Counted from the first letter of the stretch, positions 42,303 through 52,056 are shown. The stretch: DNA of 64,000 bases from Pyramidobacter porci (GCF_009695745.1 NZ_VUNH01000003.1:62001-126000), one strand, 5' to 3'. Numbers and translations: made by a program. The notes: generated from the sequence alone by a model not told the origin.

Positions 42303-43411
42303 GCCGCGCTTTCGTCATCCTCGCGGCGGGAAAGGGAACGCGCCTCGGCGGCGAACCCAAACAATTCCGCCTTTTGGGCGGACGCTCCGTCTGGCACTGG
42401 AGCTTGGAAACGGCGCGGAGGCTGCGGCGGGAAAAGCTGGTCGACCGGATCGTGCTCGTCCTGCCGCCGCAGATGACGCCGGCGCTGCCCAACGGAGCGA
42501 TCGTCGTGGTTGGCGGCGCGTCGCGCGCGCTTTCCGTGCTTTCGGCCCTGCGTGCCTGCGATGAGGACGAAGTGCTTCTGCACGACGCCGCTCGCCCTTT
42601 TGCGAGCGTGCCTTTGTGCCGGCGTCTGATCGCCGCCTCGACGGGGAAAAACGCTGTGGCACCGCTGTTGCCGGAAGCGAACGCGCTGAAAAAGATCGAA
42701 GACGGGCGCATCGAACCGCTCGACCGCGACGGCGTTTACATCACCCAGACGCCGCAGCTTTTTCCCCGCGCGGCGTTGCGGGAACTGCTCGAGAACGCCG
42801 CCCCCCGCGCCGAGTTCAAAGACGAGGCCGAGTTGTGGCTGCAGCGGGGCGGAACTCTTGATTGGGTGGCGGGCGAGAGCGTGAACTTCAAAGTGACGGA
42901 AGGCGGCGATTGGGAGATGGCGCAGAAGATTGCCGGCGAAGGCGAGATCCGCACGGGCCTCGGCTACGACGTGCATCCGCTCGTGCCGGGACGGAAACTG
43001 ATCCTCGGCGGCGTCTCCATAGACTCGGCGCTGGGGCTTGACGGTCATTCCGACGCCGACGCGCTCGCTCATGCCGCGGCCGACGCCGTGCTCAGCGCTG
43101 CGGGGCTGCCGGACATTGGCACGCTGTATCCCGCCGGCGACGAAAAGTTCAAAGATGCCGACAGCATGGCGCTGCTGCGCGACGCGCTCGCCAAAGTTAA
43201 CGCCGAAGGCTGGCGGCTCGAATGGCTGAGCGCGGTGCTGACTTTGCAGACGCCGCGGCTGGCGTCGTGGAAAGAGGCGATCGTCCGTTCGCTGGAGACG
43301 GTTCTCGGCGGCGGAAGGCTGAGCGTGACTTTCAAATCGGGCGAACGCGTCGGCCCGGCCGGCGACGCGCAGGCCGTCTTCGTCTGGGCGTCGGCGACGC
43401 TGCGCCGCTGA
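42299..43411 (+). CDS. ispDF: Bifunctional IspD-IspF isoprenoid enzyme
   Basis: A 370-residue fusion for steps three and five of the MEP pathway. IspD (residues 1 to about 215) has the nucleotide motif LAAGKGTRLGGEPKQ and HDAARPF near 99. IspF (about 220-370) begins RTGLGYDVHPL with zinc ligands Asp and His in DVH, then DGHSDADALAHAAADA and LPDIGTLYP. The start is TTG in a TTGA overlap with the PIN-TRAM gene. The MEP pathway is thus used for isoprenoids. Confidence 0.95.
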   Translation: MSRAFVILAAGKGTRLGGEPKQFRLLGGRSVWHWSLETARRLRREKLVDRIVLVLPPQMTPALPNGAIVVVGGASRALSVLSALRACDEDEVLLHDAARPFASVPLCRRLIAASTGKNAVAPLLPEANALKKIEDGRIEPLDRDGVYITQTPQLFPRAALRELLENAAPRAEFKDEAELWLQRGGTLDWVAGESVNFKVTEGGDWEMAQKIAGEGEIRTGLGYDVHPLVPGRKLILGGVSIDSALGLDGHSDADALAHAAADAVLSAAGLPDIGTLYPAGDEKFKDADSMALLRDALAKVNAEGWRLEWLSAVLTLQTPRLASWKEAIVRSLETVLGGGRLSVTFKSGERVGPAGDAQAVFVWASATLRR

Positions 43412-43476
43412 CGCCCAGACGGCGTTGGACGGAGGGGACGGAGGGGAACGAAGAGAATTTTTCTGTACGAAACAGG

Positions 43477-43505
43477 TTGCTAACTGAAAACTTTCATGTT
43501 ACAAT
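43477..43505 (+). promoter_or_regulatory. Promoter of the rimP-nusA-infB operon
   Basis: TTGCTA at 43477-43482 and TACAAT at 43500-43505 with a 17-base spacer. Transcription would begin near 43512, just before the terminator at 43532. Confidence 0.7.
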
Positions 43506-43531
43506 GCGTGAAGAATTTGGAGGCTGGGAGT

Positions 43532-43563
43532 GAAGAGTGGGCTGCGCCCACTCTTCGTTTTTT
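43532..43563 (+). terminator. Attenuator-like terminator in the rimP leader
   Basis: Perfect 11-bp stem (43532-43542 with 43546-43556), three-base loop, then GTTTTTTT. It lies between the promoter and rimP, so it must be read through for the operon to be expressed. Control by NusA, encoded downstream, is a natural hypothesis. Confidence 0.8.
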
Positions 43564-43596
43564 ATAAATCGGCCAATCGTAAAGCGAGGTATCGTC

Positions 43597-44094
43597 GTGG
43601 ATATGGAAAAAATTTTTGAGCAGCTGAAAGCGCTCGTCGAATCGCTGGGCTATGAATTCGTCGGCGCGGAAACCGTCAAGGAAGCCGGCTCGCAGATCCT
43701 GCGCGTGTACATCGACCGCGACGGCGGCGTCGGTCTCGACGACTGCGAACGAAGCGCCAAGGAGATCGGCGGCCTGCTCGATAGTGCGGAAGACGCCTTC
43801 GAGGACAATTATCTGCTCGAGGTCAGTTCCCCCGGGCTGGAACGTCCGCTGTTCAAAGCGGAGGATTACGCGCGTTTTGCGGGACGCTCCGTGAGCGTCC
43901 GCCTGAAAGGCGTTTACGAAGGGAGACGGCGCGTCACGGCCGTGATCGAGGGGGTAAAGGACGGCTCGGTCCTTTTGGACTGCGGCGGCGAACCGCTGGA
44001 TCTCCCGCTGGCGGAGATCCAGCGGGCGCATTTGGTTTACGTGGAAGAGAAGGGGCAGAAGAAGACCTTCAAGAAAAGGGGAGGAAAAAGTTAG
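43597..44094 (+). CDS. rimP: Ribosome maturation factor RimP
   Basis: A 165-residue factor for 30S assembly. The N-terminal domain has the ESLGYEFVGAETVKEAG and LRVYIDRDGGVGLDDC blocks, and YLLEVSSPGLERPL near 82-95 is the family signature. The GTG at 43597 is preferred (AAGCGAGG six bases upstream); ATG at 43603 is possible. First gene of the conserved rimP-nusA-ylxR-infB-rbfA order. Confidence 0.95.
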   Translation: MDMEKIFEQLKALVESLGYEFVGAETVKEAGSQILRVYIDRDGGVGLDDCERSAKEIGGLLDSAEDAFEDNYLLEVSSPGLERPLFKAEDYARFAGRSVSVRLKGVYEGRRRVTAVIEGVKDGSVLLDCGGEPLDLPLAEIQRAHLVYVEEKGQKKTFKKRGGKS

Positions 44095-44095
44095 A

Positions 44096-45190
44096 ATGGA
44101 ACTGGGTGTTGATTTTCTGGGGGCTCTCAAACAGCTGGGCGAGGAGCGGGGCCTCTCCGAAGAAGTGATCCTCGCCAGCATCGAGGCGGCGCTGGCGCTG
44201 GCCTATCGAAAATTCAAGGATGGCAAATTCGATCCCGTCGTCGCCATCGACCGCACGACCGGCAGCGTGTCCATTTTCGACGTGCGCCGGGCGGTCGATT
44301 CCGAGGCGCACAGCGACAGCGAGATCAGTCTTGGCGAGGCGCGCGCCCTCGGCTACCCCGACGTTCAGGAGGGAGACAGCGTCAAGGTGCCCGTGCTGGA
44401 GCACCCCAAGAGTTTCGGGCGCATCGCCGCGCAGACCGCCCGTCAGGTGATCACGCAGCGCCTCAAGGACGCCGAGCGCGAAATCGTATATAATGAGTTC
44501 AACGACAAGATCGGCGACCTGATCACGGCCACCATCTTCAAGGCCGAAAACGACCAGATCCTTGTCCGCCTGAGCGAACGCAGCGAAGCCGTACTTCCAA
44601 GGGAAGAGCGCATCGCCGGCGAAGTTTACACGCCCGGCGAGAGCAAGAAGTTCTTTCTGCTCGACGTGCGCCAGACCGGGCGCGGCCCGCGCATCGTCGT
44701 TTCGCGCACGCACCCCGGCCTGCTGAGGAAATTGCTCGAACTGGAAATTCCCGAGATCCACGACGGCACCGTCGAGATCAAAGGCATCGTGCGCGAGGCC
44801 GGCGCCCGCGCCAAAGTCGCCGTGGCCTCCACCGACCCCGCCGTCGATTCCGTGGGCGCCTGCGTCGGCAACAGCGGCGCCCGCATCAGGAGCATCAGTG
44901 CCGATCTCTGCGACGAAAAGATCGACATCATCGTCTGGAACGAAGATCCTCTCGAGTTCATCAGAAACGCGCTCTCGCCCGCCCGCGTGACCAGCGTCGA
45001 GGCCGTCGAAGGGCAGGACCGCACCGCCAAAGTGTACGCTCCGGCTGATCAGCTCTCGCTGGCCATCGGCAAAGCCGGACAAAACGTGCGCCTCGCCGCC
45101 CGCCTGACAGGCTGGAAAGTGGACATCAACACCGACACCGGCGACGCGCCCGCCGGCAAGCCCGAGACCGAAGAGAGGGAGCGAGCTTGA
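44096..45190 (+). CDS. nusA: Transcription factor NusA
   Basis: A 364-residue RNA-polymerase-binding protein: N-terminal domain (about 1-125), S1 (about 130-200, starting GDLITATIFKAENDQ), KH1 and KH2 (about 205-345). It lacks the C-terminal acidic repeats of proteobacterial NusA, as expected outside that group. NusA promotes pausing and intrinsic termination and may act on the terminator in its own leader. One base separates it from rimP. Confidence 0.95.
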   Translation: MELGVDFLGALKQLGEERGLSEEVILASIEAALALAYRKFKDGKFDPVVAIDRTTGSVSIFDVRRAVDSEAHSDSEISLGEARALGYPDVQEGDSVKVPVLEHPKSFGRIAAQTARQVITQRLKDAEREIVYNEFNDKIGDLITATIFKAENDQILVRLSERSEAVLPREERIAGEVYTPGESKKFFLLDVRQTGRGPRIVVSRTHPGLLRKLLELEIPEIHDGTVEIKGIVREAGARAKVAVASTDPAVDSVGACVGNSGARIRSISADLCDEKIDIIVWNEDPLEFIRNALSPARVTSVEAVEGQDRTAKVYAPADQLSLAIGKAGQNVRLAARLTGWKVDINTDTGDAPAGKPETEERERA

Positions 45191-45795
45191 GGCGATCCGT
45201 GAATCCCCGCAGCTGCGTGGCCTGCCGTCGCGAGCGCGCTCCTCGCGATATGCTGCGCGTGGTACGCCGGCCCGACGGACAGGTCGTGCTGGATGAACAG
45301 GGAAAAACCTCGGGACGGGGCGCGTACGTCTGTCCCGAGCCCCAGTGCGTGGCCCTCTGCCTGAAGAGGCGGCTGCTGGAAAAATCCCTCAAATGTTCCG
45401 TCCCCGCGGAGGTGCAGGCCAAACTGCGCGCCGCGGTGAACCTCGGGGAGAGCGACGCGCTTCCCGACGCGGCGGAACTCTTTGAGGAAATCAAGGGAAC
45501 TTTGGGGCTGGCGCGCCGCGCCGGCGAGCTGATCGTCGGTCAGGACCGCGTGCTGAACAGCCTTTCCGCCGGGCAGAACCTGTCCGTTCTGCTGACGCGC
45601 GATCATTCCGAGACGCTGAAAAGAGCCATTGACGCCAAAGCTGCCGACGTGCACGTTTTGGCGGGAGTAAGCCGTTTAGAACTTGGACAACTCCTGGGAC
45701 TGCGACAGGCTCAGATAGTCGCCCTTCCGCTCCGGAGCGGCTTTGCAGAGAAAATAAAAGGACTGCTTCCAGAAGGAGGAAATGCCGTTGAGTAA
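45187..45795 (+). CDS. YlxR domain fused to an L7Ae-like domain
   Basis: A 202-residue fusion. Residues 1 to about 85 are YlxR (DUF448) with PRSCVACRRERAPRDMLR and GRGAYVC; residues about 100-195 are an L7Ae/YlxQ-type RNA-binding domain (LGLARRAGELIVGQDRVL). In Bacillus these are two adjacent genes, ylxR and ylxQ, in the same operon place; here they form one protein. YlxR has been linked to RNase P and gene regulation. Start TTG in a TTGA overlap with nusA; it overlaps infB. Confidence 0.9.
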   Translation: MRRSVNPRSCVACRRERAPRDMLRVVRRPDGQVVLDEQGKTSGRGAYVCPEPQCVALCLKRRLLEKSLKCSVPAEVQAKLRAAVNLGESDALPDAAELFEEIKGTLGLARRAGELIVGQDRVLNSLSAGQNLSVLLTRDHSETLKRAIDAKAADVHVLAGVSRLELGQLLGLRQAQIVALPLRSGFAEKIKGLLPEGGNAVE

Positions 45796-47869
45796 AATGA
45801 GAGTTTATGAACTCGCAAAGCTGCTGGAAATGAACAACAAGGATCTGCTGGCTTTGCTGGAAAAGGTGAATGTCTCCGTCAAGTCCCACATGAGCACGAT
45901 CGACGACGACGCGATCCAGCTTGTCGAAGAGGAAATCGAAAAGAGCAAAAAGAAGAAAGGGCCCTCCGGAAAGAGCGCGCCCGCCGAGGCCGGGCCTGAA
46001 AAGAAGGCTCTCGCGCCGAAAGCCGAGAAGGCCGGAGGCAAAACGCCCGCTCCGGCGGCGGAAGAGAAGACGCCCGTTCCCGCAAAGAAGACCGTGAAAG
46101 TCAAACACGGCGGCTGTGTGAAAGACCTGGCCGACGCGCTCGGACTTTCCGCCGGCGAGGCCGTGAAGAAGCTGATGGGAGCCGGAATGATGGTTCCCGC
46201 ATCCGCGTCCTTGAACGACGACATCCTGCTCACTCTCGGAGACGTCTGCGGCGTCGACGTCGACTGGAGCGACGAAGCTCCCGCCGCGGAAGAGAAAGAA
46301 GCGGCCGAGCCGAAAGCGCCCGCCGGCGGCAAAGCGGCGCCGCGCGGCTTGCATCTCAAACCGCGCTCTCCCATCGTCACCGTCATGGGGCACGTTGACC
46401 ACGGCAAGACCTCGCTGCTCGACGCGATCCGCAAAACTCACGTGACAGCCCGCGAAGCCGGCGGCATCACCCAGCACATCGGCGCTTCGCACGTCACGTA
46501 CAACGGCAAGGAGATTGTCTTCCTCGACACGCCCGGGCACGAAGCCTTTACCTCCATGCGCGCCCGCGGCGCCCAGTGCACCGACATCGCCGTGCTGGTC
46601 GTCGCCGCGGACGACGGCGTCATGCCTCAGACCATCGAAGCCATCAATCACGCCAAGGCCGCCGGCGTTCCCATCATCGTCGCCATCAACAAGATGGACA
46701 AGCCTACCGCCAACCCGCAGCAGGTCATGCAGGAGCTGAGCGGTTACGGCCTCGTGTCCGAAGCGTGGGGCGGCGACACCGTCATGGTGGAAATATCCGC
46801 CAAGTCCGGCAAAGGCGTGGATCAGCTGCTGGAAATGATTTCGCTTGTGGCCGAGATGCAGGATCTCAAGGCCGATCCCGCCGTCGCTCCCGAAGGCGTC
46901 GTCATCGAAGCGCGACTCGACAAGGGGCAGGGGGCCGTCGCCTCCGTGATCGTGCAGCAGGGAACGCTGTGCCGGGGCGATCTGATTCTGTTCGATTCCT
47001 GTTGGGGCAAAGTGCGCGCCATGTTCAACGATGCCGGCAAAAACGTCAAGCAGGCCGGTCCCAGCACCGCCGTCGAAATCATCGGCCTGAACGGCGTGCC
47101 GCAGCCGGGCGAACACTTTCACCAGATCGGCTCCGAGAAAGAGGCCCGCGACTACTTCGCCAACCTCGAAGCCGAACGCCGCAACGCTCAGAACAACATG
47201 GCCGTCAAGCGCATGACGCTGGAAGACCTCTACAGTCAGGTGCAGGACGGCGAAAAACCCGTGCTGAACCTGGTCATCAAGTGCGACGTGCAGGGCACCA
47301 TCGAAGCGATCGTCGGCTCGCTGGAGAAACTCGGCACCGAGGACGTGGGCATCAACATCGTGCACACAGCCGTGGGGCGCATCTCCGAATCGGACATCAT
47401 GCTGGCCACGGCGTCCAACGCCATCGTGGTGGGCTTCAACGTCCGCCCCGAGAACAGCGCCAGCAAACTCGCCGAGAAAGAAAACGTGCAGATCCGCCTG
47501 TACAGCATCATCTACGAGATCATCGACGACGTGAAGGCGGCCATGGAAGGTCTGCTGACGCCGACGATCAAGGAGAACTCGCTGGGCGAAGCGGAGATCC
47601 GCAAGATCTTCAAGGCGCCCAAGGTCGGCAAGATCGCCGGCTGCCGGGTCATGAAGGGAGCGATCAAACGCGGCAGCAAGGTGCGTCTGGTCCGCGACGG
47701 CATCGTGATCTGGGAAGGTTCGGTGGCCTCGCTGCGCCGCGAGAAGGACGAAGCCAGCGAAGTGCGCGAGGGCTTCGAATGCGGCATGACCTTCACCAAC
47801 TATCAGGATTTCCGCGAGGGCGACGTGGTCGAAGCCTACGAGCTCGTGGAAGAGAAGAGAACTCTGTAA
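45788..47869 (+). CDS. infB: Translation initiation factor IF-2
   Basis: A 693-residue GTPase that places initiator tRNA on the 30S subunit. N-terminal IF2N domains ([20 protein letters not shown] and a second near 115) flank a Lys/Ala/Pro-rich linker. The G domain has GHVDHGKTS near 203, DTPGHEAF near 248 and NKMD near 302. Start: AGGAGG (45774-45779) fits TTG at 45788 (eight bases) better than ATG at 45782 (two bases). Confidence 0.96.
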   Translation: MSKMRVYELAKLLEMNNKDLLALLEKVNVSVKSHMSTIDDDAIQLVEEEIEKSKKKKGPSGKSAPAEAGPEKKALAPKAEKAGGKTPAPAAEEKTPVPAKKTVKVKHGGCVKDLADALGLSAGEAVKKLMGAGMMVPASASLNDDILLTLGDVCGVDVDWSDEAPAAEEKEAAEPKAPAGGKAAPRGLHLKPRSPIVTVMGHVDHGKTSLLDAIRKTHVTAREAGGITQHIGASHVTYNGKEIVFLDTPGHEAFTSMRARGAQCTDIAVLVVAADDGVMPQTIEAINHAKAAGVPIIVAINKMDKPTANPQQVMQELSGYGLVSEAWGGDTVMVEISAKSGKGVDQLLEMISLVAEMQDLKADPAVAPEGVVIEARLDKGQGAVASVIVQQGTLCRGDLILFDSCWGKVRAMFNDAGKNVKQAGPSTAVEIIGLNGVPQPGEHFHQIGSEKEARDYFANLEAERRNAQNNMAVKRMTLEDLYSQVQDGEKPVLNLVIKCDVQGTIEAIVGSLEKLGTEDVGINIVHTAVGRISESDIMLATASNAIVVGFNVRPENSASKLAEKENVQIRLYSIIYEIIDDVKAAMEGLLTPTIKENSLGEAEIRKIFKAPKVGKIAGCRVMKGAIKRGSKVRLVRDGIVIWEGSVASLRREKDEASEVREGFECGMTFTNYQDFREGDVVEAYELVEEKRTL

Positions 47870-47971
47870 AAATTTGTGAAAGAACCGTTCGCGCGCCGGC
47901 AGACTGAAGTGACATCTCAGCGCCGGCGCGTCGAGCAGGAAGGACCGGTTCGCAAGAGAGGAAGGAAACGG

Positions 47972-48367
47972 ATGCCTCGTTTCAGAATGGGAAGAATCAA
48001 CAGCCAGCTTCAGCGCGAGATCTCGCTGATCCTCTCGCGCGAAGTGCGCGACGAGAAACTGGCCGAAGTGATCGTCACCTCGGTGGAGTGTTCGAAAGAT
48101 TTGAAGTACGCCAAGGTCTATTACACCACGCTCCGCGAGGAAGGACGCGCCGAGATTGCCAAACTGCTCGAGAAAGTTTCTGGCTACGTGCGTTCGTCGC
48201 TGGGGCGCGTGCTGTCGTACCGTACCGTGCCGGAACTGACGTTCAGATTCGACGACAGCGAAGAGCTGGCGCGCGAGATGGACCGCGTGCTCGACCGGAT
48301 CAGCGCCGAGCTGCCGCCGGAAACGCCCGTGGAGGCGGAAGACGCGCCGGAGGAACCCGATGACTGA
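47972..48367 (+). CDS. rbfA: Ribosome-binding factor A
   Basis: A 131-residue 30S maturation factor of KH-like fold: RMGRINSQLQREISLIL at the start, VTSVECSKDLKYAKVYYT near 34-51, then RYR-like LSYRTVPELTFRFDDS. An acidic C-terminal tail follows. AGAGGAAGGAAACGG precedes the ATG. It overlaps nrnA by 8 bases. The gap before it (47870-47971) holds a G+C-rich hairpin at about 47900-47940 but no gene. Confidence 0.93.
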   Translation: MPRFRMGRINSQLQREISLILSREVRDEKLAEVIVTSVECSKDLKYAKVYYTTLREEGRAEIAKLLEKVSGYVRSSLGRVLSYRTVPELTFRFDDSEELAREMDRVLDRISAELPPETPVEAEDAPEEPDD

Positions 48368-49295
48368 AGCCGAGAAGATCGCGCGCATCCTTCTGGCCGA
48401 GCCGAAGTGGCGCATCGTCTGCCACGTCAAGCCCGACGGCGATACGCTCGGCTGCGGCAGCGCCCTTGTTTCGGCCGGGAAAAAACTGGGACACGACGTG
48501 ATCTGGGGCGGCGTCGATTCGCTGCCGCCGCTGTACTCTTTTTTGCCCCACAGCGGCGAGTACCGGGCCGGCGCTTCCGCGTCCGAGGACGGACGCTGCG
48601 TGATTGCCGTCGACGTCAGCGCCCGTGATCGCGGCGTTCCCGGTCTGGAGCCGCGCATCAGCATCGATCATCACGAAAGCAACGAACGGTTCGGCGCCGA
48701 GGTGAACTGGGTCGATCCGCAGGCCGCAGCGACCGGCGAGATGGTCTACGAGGTTGTTCTCGCTCTCGGCTGCGCGATCGACGCGGACATCGCCGAAGCG
48801 CTCTACGTGTCGATCGCGACGGACTGCGGCTGGTTCAAGTTTTCCAACACCACCGCCGACACCATGCGGATCGCGACGGAGCTGGTCAAGGCTGGCGCGG
48901 TTCCCGCCAAACTGGACGAACGGCTGCATTTCAACGATACGCCGGCGAAACTGCGCCTGTGGGGACGCTGCATGGCGCGCGTCGGGCCGGTCGGCGCGCG
49001 CGCCGCGCTCTCGTGGATCACTCGCGACGATTTCCGCGAGACGGGGGCGCTCGAAAGCGACACCGAGGGGCTTATCAATATGTTGACGCATATGAAAGGC
49101 GCCGACGTCACCGTGATGGTCAGCGAGGTCGAAGGCTGTCTGCGTTGCAGCGTTCGTTCCCGCGGCCCCGTTTCCGCTCAGGCGATCGCCGCGAAGTGGA
49201 ACGGCGGCGGGCATCGGTACGCGGCCGGCTGCAAGATCTATCTGCCCCTCGAAGAGGGGCTGAAAGCTTTGGAAGAGGAACTGAGCCGTGTATAA
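48360..49295 (+). CDS. nrnA: DHH-family NanoRNase/pAp phosphatase
   Basis: A 311-residue DHH-DHHA1 phosphodiesterase that degrades short oligonucleotides and 3'-phosphoadenosine 5'-phosphate. Metal-binding motifs: HVKPDGDTLGCGSAL near 20, VDVSARD near 84, DHHESN near 103-108. The C-terminal DHHA1 domain ends with WNGGGHRYAAGCKI (GGGH motif). Position after rbfA and before truB is typical. Confidence 0.93.
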   Translation: MTEAEKIARILLAEPKWRIVCHVKPDGDTLGCGSALVSAGKKLGHDVIWGGVDSLPPLYSFLPHSGEYRAGASASEDGRCVIAVDVSARDRGVPGLEPRISIDHHESNERFGAEVNWVDPQAAATGEMVYEVVLALGCAIDADIAEALYVSIATDCGWFKFSNTTADTMRIATELVKAGAVPAKLDERLHFNDTPAKLRLWGRCMARVGPVGARAALSWITRDDFRETGALESDTEGLINMLTHMKGADVTVMVSEVEGCLRCSVRSRGPVSAQAIAAKWNGGGHRYAAGCKIYLPLEEGLKALEEELSRV

Positions 49296-50214
49296 CGGGA
49301 TCCTCGTTCTCGACAAGATTTACGGCGCGCCCAGCCGCGGCTGCGTCACCGCGGTGTCGAAGGCGCTCGGCGGGCGGAAGCAGAAGATCGGGCACGCCGG
49401 CACGCTGGACACGTCGGCGTCGGGAACGCTCGTGCTGCTGGCCGGCAGCGCCACGCGCCTGAGCGAAGCGGTGATGAATCTGCCGAAAAGTTATCTGGCG
49501 CGCGTGACATTCGGCTGGGAGACCAGCACCGACGACGCGACCGGCGAGCCGCTGAGCGAACCGACGCCGGTCTTTTACGACGAGGCGGCGCTGCGCGGCG
49601 CGTTGCCGGCTTTTCAGGGCGTGCGGCTGCAAACGCCGCCGCGCGTCTCCGCGGTAAAAGTGGACGGCACGCGCGCTCACAAGCTGGCGCGTTCCGGCCG
49701 GGAGCCGGACATCCGGCCCCGGCCTGTGAACGTCACTTCGATCCGCTATCTCGGCCGCGACGAAACTGGCGCGGCCAGCCTGCTGGTGCGCTGCCACCGC
49801 GGCACGTACGTGCGCAGCTTGGCCCGCGACCTTGGGCGCGCTCTGGGAGCGGGCGCGCACCTCTCGGGACTTCGCCGCTTGTGCGTCGGCTGTTACCGCG
49901 CCGAAGAGGCGCTGCCTTACAATCCGCAGGCTCCCGCGGGCGGAGCGGAACTTGCCGGGCGGATTCAGTCCGTCGAATCGCTGGCTTCCCAGTATTACAG
50001 TTACGACGCCAACGCTTTCTGCGAGAAACGGCTGGGCAACGGCCTTGGCGTGTACGTGAGCTTCATGCGGTTCCGCAATCCCGGCGTGGTGCCGGTGGAC
50101 GAGGGCGTGATGGTCGTGGGGAAGGACTGTCTTTGCCTCGGCGCGCTGAGAGTCGAAAACGACCGCGCGGTGGTCTACCCGCAAGCCAACATCCCCAAGG
50201 CGGTACGCCTGTGA
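49288..50214 (+). CDS. truB: tRNA pseudouridine-55 synthase
   Basis: A 308-residue enzyme. The catalytic Asp lies in GHAGTLDTSASGTLVL near 35-50; RGTYVRSLARDLG near 171-183 is the other conserved block. It modifies U55 in the T-loop of tRNAs. The start is GTG at 49288 within the nrnA end. The C-terminal part is longer than in the minimal enzyme and lacks an obvious PUA motif that I can name. Confidence 0.94.
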   Translation: MYNGILVLDKIYGAPSRGCVTAVSKALGGRKQKIGHAGTLDTSASGTLVLLAGSATRLSEAVMNLPKSYLARVTFGWETSTDDATGEPLSEPTPVFYDEAALRGALPAFQGVRLQTPPRVSAVKVDGTRAHKLARSGREPDIRPRPVNVTSIRYLGRDETGAASLLVRCHRGTYVRSLARDLGRALGAGAHLSGLRRLCVGCYRAEEALPYNPQAPAGGAELAGRIQSVESLASQYYSYDANAFCEKRLGNGLGVYVSFMRFRNPGVVPVDEGVMVVGKDCLCLGALRVENDRAVVYPQANIPKAVRL

Positions 50215-51131
50215 TCGTCTGCATCGGGGCCTTCGACGGCTATCATCGCGGCCATTTTTCCCTGTTTCGCCAGGCGCGGGAAATGGCCGCGCGCGCTCAT
50301 ACCGAATGGAACGTCGTGACCTTTTCGCCGCATCCCCGTTACGTGCTGGGCGGCCTGAAGGCACGGCTTTTCACGCGCGAGGACACCGCGTTCCTGCGAC
50401 GTAATTTCGACATTCCCGAGCCGCTGGAGATTCCTTTTACTCGAGAATTCGCCTCGACGGAGCCGCGTCTGTTCCTCGACGAACTGCGCGCGCGTCTGGA
50501 TGTGACGGGGATCGTCGTCGGGCGTGAGTTCCGCTTCGGGCGCGAGCGTTCCGGCGACGGCGAATTTCTTCTCCGTTACTGTGCCGAACACGGCCTGGAG
50601 CTGGCGCTGATGCCGCAGCTGGTCATGGACGACGGCATCGTCGTCAGCAGCACGCGCATCCGCGATATGGTGCAGGCGGGCAACGTGGATCAGGCGGCCG
50701 AACTGCTCGGTTATCCGTGGTTCCTCTTTTCCCGGGTGGTGAGCGGCGATCGGCGCGGACGCGCCATGGGCTATCCCACGGCCAACATGCTTCCCGACGA
50801 AAAAAAACTGACGCCCGGCGAGGGCGTGTACGCCGGCGCGATGTGGCACGGCGGCTGCTGGCGGCCAGCGGCCATCTCGGTCGGGCGCAATCCGACGTTT
50901 CTCGTTCAGGGCAGCCTGCGCATCGAAACGCACGTAATCGGTTTTCACGGCGATCTGTACGGCCGCCGGCCGTTGCTGGCCTTTTTGAAGCGGCTGCGTC
51001 TGATGACGCGCTTCAGCGGGCGCATGAGCCTGATGAAACAGCTGGCGCTCGACTGCGAGGAAACGCAGCGCGTTTTCGGCGTTTCGCAGCCGCTGTTGAA
51101 AGTTTTTCATTGTTTGCCGTCGTTCGATTGA
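50211..51131 (+). CDS. ribF: Bifunctional riboflavin kinase / FAD synthetase
   Basis: A 306-residue enzyme converting riboflavin to FMN and FAD. N-terminal adenylyltransferase: VCIGAFDGYHRGHFSLF (the usual G-x-F-D-G-V-H-x-G-H with Tyr for Val) and SSTRIRD near 144. C-terminal kinase: RGRAMGYPTANM near 182-193. It starts in a GTGA overlap with truB. Riboflavin uptake gene ribU follows about 270 bases later. Confidence 0.93.
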   Translation: MIVCIGAFDGYHRGHFSLFRQAREMAARAHTEWNVVTFSPHPRYVLGGLKARLFTREDTAFLRRNFDIPEPLEIPFTREFASTEPRLFLDELRARLDVTGIVVGREFRFGRERSGDGEFLLRYCAEHGLELALMPQLVMDDGIVVSSTRIRDMVQAGNVDQAAELLGYPWFLFSRVVSGDRRGRAMGYPTANMLPDEKKLTPGEGVYAGAMWHGGCWRPAAISVGRNPTFLVQGSLRIETHVIGFHGDLYGRRPLLAFLKRLRLMTRFSGRMSLMKQLALDCEETQRVFGVSQPLLKVFHCLPSFD

Positions 51132-51254
51132 TACTCGTTTTCAACTGAAAGGGCTTAGTGAAAATACAGTTTTTTGAAATATTCTGAAGGTCCTGTGCCG
51201 CGTTGCCTTTCATCCTGATATTTTCTATCAGAAATCAGTATCGGCATGGACGCG

Positions 51255-51297
51255 AAAAAATTCGGAACGCCCGGTAAGAGGCGTTCCGAATTTTTTT
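51255..51297 (+). terminator. Terminator ending the rimP-ribF operon
   Basis: Perfect stem 51255-51271 with 51280-51296 including an A6/T7 tract at the base, loop of eight. Confidence 0.85.
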
Positions 51298-51328
51298 ATG
51301 ATCTCGACCGAGATGGAAAAACTGACGA

Positions 51329-51357
51329 TTGGTAAATTGAGCGGGACGGAGTATGAT
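51329..51357 (+). promoter_or_regulatory. Promoter of ribU
   Basis: TTGGTA at 51329-51334 and TATGAT at 51352-51357, spacer 17. The short leader leaves no room for an FMN riboswitch. Confidence 0.65.
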
Positions 51358-51398
51358 ATTCGCAAGAAAATCATTTCGGTATTCTGCGGAGGACTTGG

Positions 51399-52034
51399 AT
51401 GAAGGATGACAACATGCCGCTGGCGTACTGCCGGCGTTTTTCACTGCATTCGCTTGTTCTGACGGGTATGCTCGGGGCGATCGGCGCGCTGCTGATGGTT
51501 CTCGAATTTCCGGCGCCCTTTGTGCCGCCGTTTGTGAAGTTCGATCTTTCCGAGCTGCCGGTGGTCCTCGGCGGCTGCATGGTGGGCCCCGGCGCCGGGG
51601 CTTTTGCGGCGGCCGTCAAGGTGACGCTCAATTTTCTGTTCAACGGCACGACGACCATGGGCGTCGGCGAGCTGGCAAACCTGTGGGGCAGTCTGTGCTA
51701 CGTCGTGCCCGCGGCGCTTTTTTACGGCCGCCGGCGTACGAAACGCGCCGCGGCGCAGGCGCTGCTTTGGGGCACGCTGTGCGCTTCGTCGCTGATCGTA
51801 CTGGGCAACTTTTTCGTTTTCTTTCCCGCTTACGCGCGGCTGCTGGGACTGAAAATGGAGACGGTAATCGGCATGGGGCACGCCGTCAATGCCGCGGTGA
51901 CGGATCTTTATACGCTGATGGTCTACGCGCTGCTGCCGTTCAACCTGTTCAAATACGGCGTCACGTCGCTGCTGGCGTTTGTGATGTACAAGCGGCTGAG
52001 GCGGTTCCTGCGCTTTTCCGGCGAGGAACGTTAA
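51399..52034 (+). CDS. ribU: Riboflavin ECF transporter substrate-binding component
   Basis: A 211-residue membrane protein with about six hydrophobic segments. The RibU-like block FPAPFVPPFVKFDLSELP near 38-55 and GGCMVGPGAGAFAAAVK near 58-74 identify an S component of the energy-coupling factor group. It needs the ECF ATPases and EcfT, not found in this window. CGGAGGA precedes the ATG at 51399. It adds import to the incomplete riboflavin synthesis set at 26-28 kb. Confidence 0.85.
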   Translation: MKDDNMPLAYCRRFSLHSLVLTGMLGAIGALLMVLEFPAPFVPPFVKFDLSELPVVLGGCMVGPGAGAFAAAVKVTLNFLFNGTTTMGVGELANLWGSLCYVVPAALFYGRRRTKRAAAQALLWGTLCASSLIVLGNFFVFFPAYARLLGLKMETVIGMGHAVNAAVTDLYTLMVYALLPFNLFKYGVTSLLAFVMYKRLRRFLRFSGEER

Positions 52035-52056
52035 AAGAAAAATAGGAGCGCTGTGA

